Assembly (NCBI GenBank): GCA_020086605.1
Contig: JACBWW010000016.1
Coordinates: 16,901,512 to 16,965,511 of the forward strand
Length of the DNA stretch: 64,000 nucleotides
Source of the DNA: Lanius collurio
Lineage: Eukaryota > Chordata > Aves > Passeriformes > Laniidae
Reading direction: 5' to 3'
Shown here: positions 13,530 to 28,475 of the stretch, piece after piece
Layout of the letters: each line of letters begins with the position of its first letter
Position numbering within the stretch: the first letter of the stretch is position 1
The notes under the pieces: generated by a model
The model's database searches: none
Told to the model about the DNA's origin: nothing
Seen by the model: only the letters and a program-made list of their open reading frames with translations
Program-made: the position numbers and the translations under genes

Positions 13530-13629
13530 CTTGGCAACCAGACCTAACCAGCCCTAGGTGGCCCTGCTTGAGCAGAGGGGTTGAACCAGGTGACCTCCAG
13601 ACGTCCCTTCCAGCCTCAGTCATTCTGAG
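13530..13629 (+). mobile_element. CR1 LINE 3' tail, second copy
   Basis: Immediately after the first tail, the sequence ccctgcttgagcagaggggt, then gacctccaga and cattctgag, matches another avian CR1 3' end in the same orientation. Its own ending is eroded. The left boundary is uncertain (about 13530-13555). The subfamily differs from the first copy, so it is a separate insertion rather than a duplication. Confidence 0.8.
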
Positions 13630-16600
13630 AAAAAAGCACTTTACAGAGAGCAAACAGCCCTAAGAGACATCTCATGATCCATTCATTCTAACTTAGCACT
13701 GGAAAAAACAGTGCCAACGAAAAGGAATGATCTCTTACCTTTTACATTTCAGACTAGTCTAGTCTTATTAACACCTGAGCTATTTCCTCAATCTGTCTTA
13801 AACTCTGCTTCTGCTGCCATGACCTTGCTGTTCTTGGGTCCTACAGTGAATCCTCACACAGTCATTAATGGGAGGCGTAACTACTGCTACTGCATCAGAC
13901 AAGGTTACCATTACTCTTCTCTAGAGGTCAAATCCCTGGGCTCTGAGTGAATGATGTTCTCTTCACCCTGAGGCAAGTATATGTAAGGTCTAGCTCTTAA
14001 TGACTCCTGTAAGGGAAAAGCTAAACAACCCAAACAACCAAATTATCAGAGTAAATAACATGGATATGTGCTGGCTGGACTTCCAGTCTTATGACAAAAG
14101 CAGAAAAAAAGGCAGGCAAATAATAGCAATACATACTTCTAGTTGTATACCACATAACCAATCTTGTCATCAGAGCATATATTCCTGGAACCAAATATAT
14201 CCAGGTCTAAAACTCGAGTCCATTCCAGGAAAGATACAAAGTAACCACAGTTTAGCAGAGGACTCAATGCCTCTGACATACTTTCAATAGGGCTCAACTT
14301 ATTCTTCTGCTGCTTGGGTTTTATGCCTGTGAAGGCCCAGATTGCCTCTGCATGTTACTTTCCACCACTAGCACAGCACCAATTAAAGAACTCTTCTTTC
14401 ATGAAGTGCAGCTGTAGCTACAATTAATAGAAAAAATATCTGAACTATGGACAAAAAAGACAGAGCCTGCAAGTAGAGGTTTATTACAGCATTAATCCAC
14501 AGGTCATGTTATTCATTGGCTGAGAGATCACAAGGATCAATTTAATCTGCAGAATTTTACACATACTTAGAGTTCTTATAAAGTTTAAGGCACAGTCCTT
14601 CTGCTGCATCCTATAGCCAGAGGCATTTAAAAATTCTAGCTGTCACTTGTTGAAAGATCCTTTGTCATCATTTCATGATCATCTTTTTTTTAAAGTTACT
14701 CCAAAGTAAATGCCCTTTTTTTTTTACACTATTCTGTATCAAGACTCATTCTCCCAAAGCAGACATTTAGAATTAACAACTATATTCTGTATCTTCAGAG
14801 CTGTCAACAGAAGCATCCAAGAGAAAGCTTGCACCGTTGCTAATTTACATACTGCCCAAGACCTCTAATGCATTCAAGGAAGATGCTTTATGTATGCAAA
14901 TGGAGTAGAATTAGGTCCCAAATCTGAGGAGAGATAAAGGACAAAATTACCTTTAAAGTTCTCACACAACTCCAAAGTAGGAGCAAAAAAGCAGAGGGTT
15001 CTTTTTTCAATACTTCAGTCAGAAGCACTATATAAAGTGTCTAAGAAAGATTTAAAGGAGCATGGGGGGGTAATGCACAAGCATTAGCTAAGTACAAGAT
15101 ATTAAGGAATACAAACTGATTTCAGAGCCCCTACTCAGTATGGCTTCACTGAACACATTAGGTAGTAGCTAAACCTTTCATCTTACATGAATTCAAGGGC
15201 TTCCCTAATAATTCTCTGAATTGTTGGGGTTTTTTGCTAGAAATTGAACAGCAGTATCCAGCAAATAAGTAGTATTTTCTAACAGGATGAAAAAGAGTCC
15301 TTTAATTTCTTTTAATTTTCTACTTGGTGCCACCTTAAACAACTGTAACTGTCTCTTCAGTTGTCTCCCAGCTCAGGCTTATCAACTTCAAACTACAGCT
15401 ATTCTCTTTTTTTTTTTTGAGAAACAACCACCAGAGCCAACTTATCCAGGAACTAAATTTCAGCTGGTAAACAGGTAATACCTAAGGCAGGAACAATTCC
15501 TTTGCTGCGTGAAGTATTTGCAGAATGACTGATAATAGGAACTACAGTTCCAAAGACACCAAGTTCTCTAGAACTGACGGCCTACTGCCATCACCAAAGC
15601 TGAGTTAAATATTTGCAGTGCTACGTGAGTAAAACTAAAGTTATTCAAACAATATGAATCACACTGGTGGAACAAAAGCAGAGATTAGTGAGTCTTACAG
15701 GAGATGAGGAAAGGAAGGAGCAGGAAAGGAATGGTATTTCAGGCCTTTTTAAAACTCTCACAAGTGTGCAATTGCCATGTGGAAGGCAATGCATGACAAC
15801 AATTTTAGCTGTAGCATAAAGCTTCAGAAGGGGAGAGCTAAGTGATGTCTGTGTGGTTTTCTCCATTCCAGGGTCAAAGGATCTCCACAAAAAGATAACC
15901 AAGAACTGAGGGAAGGAAGGAAGAAAGAATAATGAAATACTTTTAATGATATATTCTGCTTGTGAAAGCTGTTTTTCAGAAGAACCTTCTTGCTTTAAGA
16001 ACTTACTTTCTATTCCTTGTAAAAGGGCAACTCAGCACAATTGAAACAATTCTGAGATTTTTAAGCTTTTAGTATTTTTTTTTCTAATCAGTGTTACCTC
16101 CAAAAGTAAAAAAGAAAAAATGTTTAAAAAAGAAGGTCTCCAAAAACCCAAAACTCCACTAATTGCATTTATAGTTTACTTAAATGATTGCCATTGGGAG
16201 AGAAAGCAGAGAAGGGGAGTTTCCAGTTATCACAGAAGAACTTACTGAAAAAAACCCTCTTTCTTCAAAAGAGAAGGTATTCCATCTTCAAATGGGCAGT
16301 TCATTAAGATAAGCTTTAGCACTTGTCCCACTGACACATATACAGCACCTGAAAACTGCCCAACTACACTCCATCATTCTGATTCCACCCCAAGTATCTG
16401 GTATTAGATGTTCCATGAGTCTGACTCTGCAATTCACCAGCAAGGACCAAATCTGAAAGATTTCAGGAGAGCACATCAGGCAAACAGCAGATCCAGGTGC
16501 TGGCTGTATCAATACTGTCCTATCCCTGCATCTACCACATGGCTCCTATCACACTGCAACAGCCCTGCTCCCTGCCTGAGCAAGCTCCAATGCACGTCAG

Positions 16601-18250
16601 ATCCCACACTGAGCAATCAGATTGCAGCAGAAGTGCAATTGCACACATTTTTACTATCATCCAGTATGAATTAACAGCCATAAAAACCTCTGTTGCAACA
16701 ATTAACTACCATCCCTGAAGCACTGCAATTTCAAGATATCCCAATCAACATATAATTTTCCATTCCTCATCTCCTATACACACAACTGCCAAGGTTTTCC
16801 TTTCCTTCAAGAAGGAATTATCAAGGTATATGACTCATTCTGTGCATATATAAATATACATCTAATTATAATAAGATTTTAACCTAACCCATCTGTTAGA
16901 AATTCAGATAAACCTGTTTAACTGAGTTCAACAAACAGTTCAAGATCTGCAAGAAAGTATTAAGTGGTTTTTATATGCTAGACTTCATGCTGCTGTGTTA
17001 TCTGCTTCAGTATAATAGCACAGGCCTATAAACCTACAACACACAAATAAATTTGTTTGCCTCCCATCTAAAATGGATGTTTGCTCAAGCAGCCATTCCA
17101 TGTTACATGTGTAAGGGATAAAATCATACACAACTGGAATTGAGCCATGGCTGTTTCCCCACTGGCTCAGGCTCCATGTCTCCTGAGCACACACTGGCTG
17201 GCTGCTCACCTGGCAGCTGCTCTGACCCAGCCTCTGAATGCTCAGCAGCATCTCATGCTGATACCAGACACTCTACTACTATGCAAGTTTCTCCAAGACT
17301 TAGGATGCTGCTGTGTGCCAGAAAGTGGTAGTGAAGAGAGCTGTCAGATTAGAAAAGTGGCTGGAAAACAGAGAGAGGCTTGAGGGAAAGGCTGAAATTA
17401 GCTTGGAAAGGCATGTGAGTACAGCAGGAAGCACTGCACATTCCTGTAGCTAAAGAAACAAACCAGCAACTTCAGATTAGAGCTGAATGCTGAGAAAGGA
17501 ATACTCAGTTTCTGGTATTAGAGAAAACAAGCATGGCAAATCTGTGCTCATAAGCTCAACATTAGTGAGGCAGTCTAATGCCTGTCAGCTCATCTGGGTG
17601 ATACACCTATTAAAGCATTTACTTTACCTTCCTTAAATGTTTCTTAACTCAGCGCTTGCAAAGATAGAGGTCCTTGGCAGTCTAAGCTTTCTGGATATTG
17701 AATTACTTCAGAAGAGGCATATGCCATAGCTTCTGGCTTGAGAACTTCAAAAACAATCTTGGATTAGCAAAACTGATAAGACTGTGGATTCAGAATAAGG
17801 CCAAAGTCCTAGTGCAGTCTATAATTAAACAATTCCATTCTTATTTTGAAAAAACCAAACCAAAACAAACAGAAACTGCCTCTTGCTCAAGAGTTTTAAA
17901 AACAAAAGCCACTTGAGAGAGGAAAATTAAAACAACGCAAAATGCTGCCAAAAGGGAAAATCCCAAGGCATACATAGGATCAACACCCTCCTCAAGCAAA
18001 AAACCTGCTCTGCATGATCCACTCCTGTGTTTAAGCCTCCTGTGTCTGTAAACACACAAGAAAAGAAATCTGTAATGCTTCAAACTCTACCTTCCAATAA
18101 CAAAGTGATGCATATTACTAATGTAGTCCTTTAACAGGCTTACAAAATTCTCAAGGCTCTTCCAACATTTGTGGTTGCCTTGCCTGTTAATAGTACAAGT
18201 TGTCTAAATCTAGTCACCAAACATTTGGCACAAGTTCTCAACTTCTTCTG

Positions 18251-18274
18251 TTATGGAAACATATATATATATAA
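18251..18274. repeat. (AT)n microsatellite
   Basis: A short AT run (atatatatatata) that grades into A/T-rich DNA. Confidence 0.8.
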
Positions 18275-20694
18275 AATAAATATGATTTCCCATCATGCTG
18301 CCCTCAGACAAAAGCTCTAAGTGATGCTGCATCCCTTTTACATGGACATATCACCAGCTGTACTCTCAAAACACAAGAGTGGATAATTAAGCTCCTTACA
18401 GAACAGGTCCAGCACAGGCAAGCGTGAGAGGATTCTCCCTGCAGTGACTCAGACATCTATTGACCAACACGTCTCTGAATCAACAGTTTCATCTCCAAAG
18501 AACTGAAACCCCTGCAGAAGTTCTGAGCACTTGTAGGACCAGGCTGGTGTCAATTATGCTGAGCACTGGAAGCAAGGAGGCCACCTTTCTGGACCACAAG
18601 CTGAAAAAAGCCACAAGACAGTGGCTGATTTGTTTATCCTCCTGGGCTATATTTGAACTGGTGATTCACCCTGTCTGTCTTACTAATAACTCCTTCAGCT
18701 CAACATTTCAGCCCCCTTTCCCAACCTCCAGAAGTCTTCAGAATTCAACTATTACTCTACACGCAGCTGAAGATGAAAAATGTCACTACTGTTGCTAGAG
18801 AAGACAATTCATTCCACCACTTGGAACATAAACAGTTTTTAACTTTTAAAAGCCCTCTAAAATCAAAGAATAGCTATGGCACTGGGAAAAATTGTGTGTG
18901 GATTCCCTACAACATCAATTTCTGTCATGGATTTTCCTATTGAAGGCATTAAATGCCCACCTTTGTCTACAGAAGAAAAGCTGTAATTATGCTTTTATAA
19001 TATGTCACTAAAGCTATTCTGTTTCTCAAAATGTTGCAGCAAACTTCTTCAGTCTAAAACTTTTCCTTTTTGGTCTCAAGATGCTTCAAGAATCTCTTCT
19101 GTTATTCTGAATTATAACTATAAAAAGTTATTCTTTGAAGTCTTTCTTAGATTTATTTGCTTGCCAAGAACTCAAAAATAGCTGCACAAAGCAGCAGCTA
19201 CAAAGTTAGCTCACTGTGAGGAAGCATCTGTGCTGTTTTCATTCTCTTGGCTTTTTGGGTGGGGAGGGTTATTTAAATGGTAAGCAACTGCTGTGAAGGA
19301 AGGGAAAAAAACCACCAAACAAAAAGAAACCCACACTGAGCAAAATCTTCTAATTTTTGGTATGATAAAGCATTATGAAGCTCCATCTCTTCTATGATAA
19401 TGTTTAGTGAGTGGAATGGCCCAAAACCTCCCTGTTTTAATTGATCAGATATCTGAAAGAAATCAGCAATAATGTTAGCAAAGCCTGCCTGAAGAACTTG
19501 ATCAGCCATCTTAGAAATATTTCCTCTACTGAGAACCGGGAGAGAAAAAAAAAAATCAAGGGAAAAAAAAAAAAATCACATAAACTGTCCCTGTCATAGC
19601 AAAGTGCTCACACATGCTGTATCTTGAAATTTCTGGAAGTGTCTTTACCTTTGCTCCACTAGAAATACACTGAACCAGAGTGCATCACTCCTATAGCAGC
19701 TAGAATGAAAACTGCAAAATTGTCACCCCAGAAGGTGAAGAAATTCACTGCCCACATATGTGCATCTCTGCCTCAGAGCTGCATACATAAGTTACAGAAA
19801 GTGATGGTGACATACATCCTGCTAATTGGCATACAGCTCCCCGGTCTCCTCATTTTACAGCAGTTCTTGGCAAGCACACCATACCAGGAACCTGCTTAAA
19901 TTGCTAATTAATAACAGACTTGTCTTTGGGAGGGTGGGAAAGGGTAATCTTTTAACTGAACAGCTCCTACAAAACAGAAGAAAATAAGAAATATTAACGT
20001 TACAAACCATGAGTTTCCTTTCAGTCTGTACTCAAACCAACACAACGGGCAAAGCATTCTATTGATTTTGACTCAAAACAGGCAACGTTATTCCTAACAC
20101 GAGAATATTCTCTTCTTGTTTTTCCTGAGCAGTTTACAGGGGGATTAAACACACAACCCAATAAAGCTGTGTGGGAATTCATATGAATGGAAACTTCAGC
20201 TTCATATTTGATACCTAGATCTTGGCCAGGGTACATGAGCAATGGAATAATTCCTTTTTATGGTATCCAGATTAAGCTGTAATAGGAAAGTGGTATGGGC
20301 TGAATACAATATGACCCAGCTGGAATGTTACAGATTCACTTGCAAAATGTACAACTGCAGTATAAGACTTAAATGCAATGCAATGCCACTGAAACAATAT
20401 TTAGGGACAGTGGTAGTGCACATCTCTCATTTAGAACATTATCAGTGAAGTTTTATGCTCTTACTGTGATTTTTCTTTCACTCCAGTAAGTGCTTCTGAA
20501 GAAAAAAGACAGAGGGGCTGTGAGTGGAGTTCTGAGGACTGATTCTGCAGTCTTCCCTTAGTGCAGAAAATAGTGAGTGATTAACTCACGAGTCACTGTA
20601 AAAGAAACTTCACCCAAGGTGAATGGCAGTTGCAGAATCTGTCCTGAGAATTGAATATTTCATATTCAGTATGTATATTTTGAAATAGTCTTAC

Positions 20695-20743
20695 CTCAGT
20701 AAGAGCGTGCAGCTGTCCTTTATGCACACAGACACCCATAAAC
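20695..20743 (-). CDS. TESK2: TESK2 exon 4: 49-nt micro-exon of the kinase N-lobe and hinge
   Basis: This short exon is easily missed by ORF searches. Its one leading base completes the Arg codon split from exon 3. It then encodes FMGVCVHKGQLHALTE, matching the mammalian TESK2 segment FMGVCVH-GQLHALTE with one changed residue (Lys, where I recall Gln in human). The acceptor has a long pyrimidine tract ending tttcttgtag (ag at 20745-20744). The donor is GAG/GTAAGA at 20694, close to consensus. The phases fit both neighbours: phase 2 entering, phase 0 leaving. It covers the strand leading into the hinge of the kinase fold. Confidence 0.95.
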
Positions 20744-23700
20744 CTACAAGAAACAAGAAAAGAAAAGTGGTTTGGGCTTTTTTCCCCCCCTTTTTTGTTC
20801 TTTAAAGAAACTAATATAAGATAAACCAGAAAAGGAGGAAAGAGAAAAAATTCAGCCTCACAGACACTGCATACCTCACCATTGATTATTTAAACATCTC
20901 AGCACAAAACAAAATCATATCTACACTACTACATAATTTGAATTAGCAGTTCCAAGACAGCACAGGAGACAGCTCAACCTCAAAATGGAAAGTTACTAAT
21001 TTGACTAAAAGCAAAGGCCAGCATATAGTGATTTATTTAGAGAGGAACAGTCTCCAAATTCTGTTTTAAGGAAGTTTAAGCCAAGTAATCTACTGTTGGT
21101 CTGCATAAACAGAAAATTACTTCCTATGTTCCTTCCTATCCCATTTTTTAACCACTCAGGAATATAAGGGCATATATGCAATGTTTACTTCCCCTCCCCA
21201 AACTCCTCTTTCCAACACTTGGATTGAAGCAAGTTTCAATAGTATCCATCATACACACATTCCACAAGTGTTACCTATACTGGACAATTTTCAGACTCCT
21301 GCTGTTAATAGTAATGATTGCCACCCTTGGGTTTGTCTAGAAAGCAACAGAATGTGCCATAAAAAACTGAAAGCTCATTTTTTACCACCATACAAGCTGA
21401 ACTTAAAAGTGACAAAATGCAAAATAATACTACTAGTAAACATGTCCCATGAGAAAGTTCAGTAAAGCTGATATTTTAAATAATTTAGAGCCTTCCTTGC
21501 ACAGTACAAGTGTTTATTCTTTATAGATAAACTAATTCTCAGTTTTAGCATTTAGATGTTGGTCTTGGCAAGCAAAAAGAAATTGTCTGTCATTTCCATA
21601 GTGTTCAGAAATTTCCATTTTGCACGTAAGAGGTAGACATGTATGATCTCATTAAATATGACAGGAATCTCGTGGACAACAACTCAAGGGAAAAGGACCT
21701 TTTATATCCTGAAACACTTCTGAATTTAAAAACAAAATGATGCAAGACATGTAGTGCTAGTTCAGCTAAGCTGCTTTTGAAGAAATGAATGATCCTCACT
21801 GTTCTCTTGTCTAACAGCTGACTGGTAAATTACAAGCAGCCAAAGAAAAATAATATAGGTAAAGTCCTTTGCATAAGCTGAGCTGTGGAAATCTGTTTTT
21901 ATAACCAAAGAAGCAACAAGACTTGTGTTAGAACATCTACTGCCTGCTCTCACCTCAAACAATATTCCCCGAATATAGGAATTTTAATTTGAGAGACACT
22001 GAAAATCTAATTCCTCTTGCTTAATGTAGAATCATAGAGCATGATCAGGTACTCAGCGGAAAGGGAATAAACTTCTTTTAGATATACCATCTACTAAAAG
22101 CATTGCTGTTTCTGAGTTTCACTTCATATGGCAATGAACATATAAACAATTTTGTAAAGAAGTTGACAAATTAAGCTTCCTGAGATGAAGAAACCCAGAC
22201 TTCTACAGAGCAGACATCTATTTCTTAGTGCACTCTGAAAGTCTCCAGAGCTATCAGGCACTGTGTTAATGGCTTTATTGACAAGCAAAAGTGGAAAGCA
22301 CACCAATCTAATATTTAATTCCTCTATGAGACAACTTTTTAAAGTATTATTTTCTGTATTATTTTTTCTATCAATTACACAAAGTTAACCTGCTATGGCA
22401 ATATTTTCATTCAACAAAAACTGAGATTAAGTAATTAAAAAGAATGTTTTCCTCTATAAATCAATTCTTCCTTTGTAAAGGTGTTTCACACTACTAACAA
22501 ATTAGGAATTCATTCTATTTCACTCAATTCCAAAATATAAATGCACTTAAGAATTTATCAAAATTTTGGAAGAACTTGATTTCTTGTCTCATCTTTACCA
22601 AACAGGAAAAACATCACTGTCACTTAAAGACTGGTAGAATTTAATGTTTTCTGCCAACCTGTTTCGGTCAAGCAAAGTCTCAACGGAAACATATTCATTA
22701 CCTTTGTGAACCTATGCTTAAGGCAGCCAAAACATATTGAAGCAAGTTACCAAGAGTAAGAGTTTAAAAATTCTTAAATGCTTAGGATTTCTACTAAGAA
22801 ATAGACATACATTTCTAACTTTAAATCAAAAACAAAGCTCCATATCATGATCTCATGGAAAAAAGCTGGACATAAAGACACATTTATAAACCCTACATAT
22901 TTAGAAACTATTACCCAGGGAAAGAGAAACCAGATACACTGATAAAGAGAGAATTAATGAGTTTACAAGCAACATACTGAAGCCATTTAAACTTCATGTG
23001 AATGAATCTCAGTTTTCAGGCTCTGGAAAACAGATTGATAGAATAGACCTGTAGTGATCCAAATTCCTGGAAAACTTCTGCTTAGCTGTTTTATCAAGCA
23101 GTAATAAGCCACTTGGTTAAGCCAAGAACTGCTACAAAACATTGTCAGAAAGGATTTTCACTAATAATACACCCAGGTGCTACCGGGAAATACAATTACT
23201 AGGCAAGATTTAACATGGTTTCAATTTCTGCGATTGTCCCAGATGAGATTCCAAGTTCTGTGGATAGGAAGCTGACATGCTGGTCCAGCACAGCTGAGAA
23301 TATTCCTGTTGGCTAGACACATTGTCTCCTGAGCCAAAATGTGCTTGTAGGTGAACTCCAGCAGAATGTCTTGTCAGCCAAAGGTTAGACTTCCTATAAG
23401 CATTTCTAGTTGGAAGGAGCTCCAACAAGCCAGTCATCCACAGAACAGGACACTATTTGCGGATTTAAGGAAGTTTCTTTTCAAGACAGTGTATCTGTCC
23501 TTACCAGCAAACACTTCCAAAATCTGGTTGGAAGAGTTTTCCTAGAAGTTGCAAATAGAAAGGATGATATTGAGTCCACCCAACTAAATGCAATACATTT
23601 CCCCCACTAACAAATGTCAGCAATTTATACAGATGTTAGAAATCTCATTTTATAAACAATCAATCTGGAAAACCTGTCCTCCTAAACAAGACCAAGAGAA

Positions 23701-26700
23701 GTCTGGATGCTTCTTAGCCCCTCACAGCAGTTGCACAAACTACTTCCAGTTCACTCAGATGGCAAGAGAAAATCCTGGACAGAAAAGAGGAGACTAAGTA
23801 CTGTAGCCTCAGTCTGCAATCTTTGCCATAATTTATCAAGCAAAACTAATATCCAGATCATACAGCCTCTGTAGAGATCCAGACACTGAACACATGCTTC
23901 CAGTTAAAAGAACTTCACTGAGACACATTCCTGTTCTGTGGATAAACCTGGGGCAGCTACAGCTCAACAAAAGAAATTGATGTCCTCAAAAATTTACTGC
24001 TGGTATGAGAAAATGCAGCATTTTGATAACATTAAACAAAAGAAACAAACCAAACACACCAATGCAAAAGTCTGTAGTACAAGCTCAGTAACAGAGACAA
24101 AAGGTCAGAAGACGTATGCTTATTTCATTGCACTGACTGTTGGAAAATGAAGAGGGTGACTAAAAATATCGAGCCCTCCTTAATGGTTTAGGCACCATGC
24201 TAGATTAAAAATGTATTTTAAGTTTTCTACACTTGCATTTTGATTCTAGACAGAGGTAAGGCATTTAATCTATAATTTCTGCAACATATTATACACAATA
24301 CATACAGCCTCTTCTGCTGCCTTGTACACTGTATTTCTAAAATACCCCTTTTTGATAACCACGTTACACAAAGAGAAGCAAAAGCAATTTTCTTTCCTGT
24401 TAAAGCCCTGTTCAGTACAGGACAAAGGATGCTAAAAGACAAAGTCCCTCCTTCTGGCTATTGTAACAAAGTCCATCACAAGCAATTGCACGAATAGGAA
24501 GGTTTGAAAGGATAAAACTACACACAAAAAAATCCCTGGTATTGTGTTCCCAGGGTGATAGACTTGTCTCAAAGGAGATGAAATAAAATTCTCCTTGAAA
24601 GGGGTTCATGGAATATGCACACAGTGTGCTTATTTGTGTGCCTGCACACACAAGAAGGTGGATTTAATCAATGAGTCAATCTGCCTGCACACTCACAGCC
24701 AAACACGCAGCAATACCTCCAAGTGCTCCCACGAGAACACTTAAGACATGAGCTAAGACTTTCTGTGTACAGAATGTTTTAAATTAAGCCCCCAAGGTAC
24801 AGATCAAATAAAGAAATACTTTTTCATGCAAACAATAGTGATATTAAAGACTGAAATTCTACCTCAAAATTGAAGATACACTAATTTAAGAGACAGCACA
24901 AGAGATGGAGAATCTTTGGTAGCACACCACTTCATTTGTATGAGAAAAGCACACCTGTAAGATATTACCAAAAAGAAAAGATATCAGGTCTCTCAGGCTG
25001 CAGCATGAAGGCTCCCAAGCTCAGGACACAAAGATGGAGATTTGAGTTCTTTCCAGACCTATTTTGTTACTTTGATTTGGGTAAAAACTCGTGGCTACAG
25101 CAGCACATCAGCATTCACAGAAGTAGAAAAATGGCAAAACACATTTACAAGCATAAACCAGCCCTTTCATAACTATGGTACCTGATCTAACCCAATCCTT
25201 GAACACAAGGACACAAGCTAATAAGGAAGTAGAGAAATGCTCCAAACTCCTGTTTTCCCTAACCTCAGCAATTACAGTCTTGCCATGTATCAGCTAATCT
25301 ATATTAAAGTGGCTATAGTAATCATCACATGGTACAAACCCCAGCTTCAGTTCACTTTTCCACACTTCTTCTCACCATCTGTCTGAGGGAAGATGTGATA
25401 AAACCAGCACATCCCACATCCAAGGTAGGAAGAAATGTAGATCAGAGGTAGAAAAGCATTTTCGTTCTCCATGTTTAACTTGTATGCAGGAGTGAGATGG
25501 AGACAGGAGATGAGATTGATGGTAGAAACAGAATAAAACACTTCTTGAACACCATTCATCTGCTTCTGCCCTGCCCACTCCTAAAATATCCCTAACCTGG
25601 GGAGAAAAAACAGCAAATCAAAGAGATAAGCAGCTCTCATACATAGTTTGTTATGAACACCAGACAGTGACTGAACAAAAAGTTATTACATTGTAGTCAA
25701 AACCTCCTCTGCCTCTAGAATCACATCTGCTAGCTGAAACAGGAAACAAGGGGAAGGGAGACAAACTCCCAAATCCCCTTATTTTTTACCATCATGCCTG
25801 TGTAGCTGCAAGAGCTGGAGTCTTCCATTTTAAAATATCCTTAACAGACTGAAAAAGAAGTTCCATTTTTGCCAAAATAAATTCCCTAATAGAGGGCAGT
25901 CTCTCATTTTCTTCATGGAAAATACATTAGAAACTCATATACACACATACATTTGACCACTGGAATCTTTATGATCCTACCATGGGGATGGTAGACTTAC
26001 CAGGGACTTGGTAAGTGAAAACTAAGCTCTTCACTTACGTCTCTCTTCTAATCAAGATGGATTTATATAGCTGGCCAAGAGCAGAATTTGAGTGCAGAAA
26101 TACTGAAATGAGTATGGAGATTTAAAGTTCACTCCTTGGTGAATAAAGCCTGTTGCTTTTAAAGCCTAAATACCCAGATCAGTACTTCACCAAGTTAAAC
26201 TGAAACATCTTGACCCAATTCCATCTCCTCAAGATGTACAAAAGTGTCAGTAAGGTACAAACACAGACCTGCTTTTAGGTCTTTTAGCTCCACCGAGCTA
26301 AGGAATGGAAGGAAGTCAGCAACTACTGACAAACACACCAGAAAAATGCCCAGAGTCTGGGAAAAAACCTCAAGAGGCATCTGTAACTCTGAAAAGGAGT
26401 CGATATGCACAGCACAGAAGCAAAAGCAGTTGCAAATAGTCAGCAATATTTATTAGTCACATCAGTGCAATCAATGGCAAAAATACCAAATTCTTTCCAA
26501 TAAAATCTTGAAATTAAGTGTGTGCACATGGAATTGACAACTTGTAAAAAGTTGCTATATATTTCAGAGCACTGACAAAGGGATAGGTTTTATGGACACC
26601 CAAAGGATAATGATGCTCCTGGGCTGCCAAATGCACCACAAGGAAGAGGAAGTTCTTCTCCCTTCCATAACACTTAACTATATAAACTACAGAAGAGCTC

Positions 26701-27375
26701 TTGGACAAAAACACTGATTCAATAACAAATTTGAGGTATTATGCATCAAGATGTTCAAAAACACAACCATGTTCCCAGCTTAAGGAAGTTTTTAGTGTAC
26801 TAAACTAAATGCCTCATTGCTGAATCTGACATTCGCTTTTTCAAACATTAACTTGCTATGTTCCACATGTTGAAATAGTTTGAGAGCAAATTTTGGAGGC
26901 TGTGAAGCCAGTATCTACCCAGCTTCATAATTTTACAAGCCATTTGATAGCAGAGTACCTCACAGCCCTCACCTGCTACAGTTAACAACTGCACAACATG
27001 ATCTCAACATTTCAGCCTAAGAACCCATTACTATCCTTACTGGCTAACAACAGGAAGGAAAGAAACTTGTTTATAGTGTAAGTTAACAGTAGGTAGTCCC
27101 AGAGCTCAGAGGAGATGAAGAAGCTCAGAGATATATATTACATAAAAATCAGAGGACACCTTCAGGCATGTGGAGGAGATCCAGTGACTAATCAGTAGAG
27201 AAGTGAACTTGATGCTAGTGACAAAACACCTTATTCAGTAATATAGAAGAACTTCAAAGGAAAGAAATTAAGTGAAGAAAATATTTAACAGCAAACTGAG
27301 ATAGTTCATAGCCCCTGGAAAAGTTATATATTAGAACTTCTTGGAAGAAGATGTTCCCTTTAAATACTTTAGTTC

Positions 27376-27520
27376 TTCATTTTGAACAGAGCTGTAGAGC
27401 TAGATTTTTTTTTTTTAAGTAAGATTTACAAACAACAATGTTGATAAAGGAATTGATGAAGTGTACCAAGTTGATGATTCCAACAATGTCAATCTTACTT
27501 TGGAAAGTTACTCTTTCCAA
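27376..27520. repeat. Direct duplicate B, copy 1
   Basis: The segment starts ttcattttgaacagagctgt, contains an internal T tract, and ends tggaaagttactctttcca. A diverged copy lies at 28664-28806. The outer 25-30 bp at each end are almost identical, and the middle differs more. Confidence 0.9.
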
Positions 27521-28430
27521 AAGCTTAGAACAATACAATCTTAGAATTTCCAAAAATAATCCCAGAAAATGTTTCAGTGGGAATATGTTGCTGTAGAAGA
27601 TTTTCCTAAAGACAACTCCAGCTGCTCTCATCTGACAGCACAATGTTGTCAAACAAGTAACACAACCTCTCACCACTTTAAGCGCAAATTACTATTAATT
27701 ATTATTTTTAATGTGTTTCTAAATTGGGAAACAGGTTGTTTTACAAGACTAGTAGAAGCACCAACAATTTACACATTTATGAAAGCTAAACAGAGAAGCT
27801 TGCATGTGTGTGTTTATATATAGGTATATACAGACACATGGGCTGGTAACATTTAAGAAGGCAAAATCTTCTCCCAGAAAAAGGGATTGGAAACACTGCA
27901 GTAAAATTTAGACAAAAACCTAAATGACACATAATTAACACATAAAACCATGAAGTTATCTGCTACACAGAAAAGTAGTAGTTTTTACTGGATATTATAA
28001 TTGAATAAAAGAACAACTAAAACTAAATACTGTTCTCTCATTTGCATTTCCTGTAGGAATATCTCTGCTCCCTGTAACAAGAGGACTTACCTAACATAAC
28101 ATACCTAACATAGATAAGAAAAAGGCAGTATTTTTTACCGGAGAGCCTACTTTTTTTGAAGAAGCCTCAAATCAAGCAATTCATAAATCAAATGCAGATT
28201 ATTCTTCTCAACAAACTGTGCAAAGATACACCATTTCTATTTAAATAATTTATTTCTGATGTATTCATTCATAACTGCTTACTTGAGCACACAAACAAAA
28301 AGATTTCTCTGTCAATCCTGGGTAATAACTGGAAGAACAAATGAAATTCCTTTTCTGCTTCATACATAAATCAATACATTATTGTTCTTCCTTCAGGACC
28401 ATCTGTGTAACACTGCTGACTTCAAATTAT

Positions 28431-28475
28431 TCATAGGCTCTAAGGCCAGAGGGGACCAGTATATCACAAACATGA
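28431..28475 (-). mobile_element. Old CR1-like fragment
   Basis: The stretch tcataggctctaaggccaga followed by ggggacca resembles the reverse complement of a CR1 3' region known from turtles and other reptiles (from memory). After about 45 bp the similarity fades. It would be an ancient amniote insertion, much older than the copies at 13.4 kb. Confidence 0.5.

Larger units (their letters stand above)
2917..20694 (-). other. TESK2: TESK2 intron 4
   Basis: This phase-0 intron of about 17.8 kb contains a CpG-rich patch (4.31-4.52 kb), a CA repeat (4.71 kb), a duplicated 131-bp segment (10.04 and 10.60 kb), two CR1 tails (13.41-13.63 kb) and an AT repeat (18.25 kb). A 127-codon frame at 11047-11430 starts with a hydrophobic stretch but resembles nothing I know. 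No other gene is supported. Confidence 0.9.

Noticed and set aside
22027..22060. gaatcatagagc, CR1-like start
   Set aside because: Too short, with no continuation of similarity.
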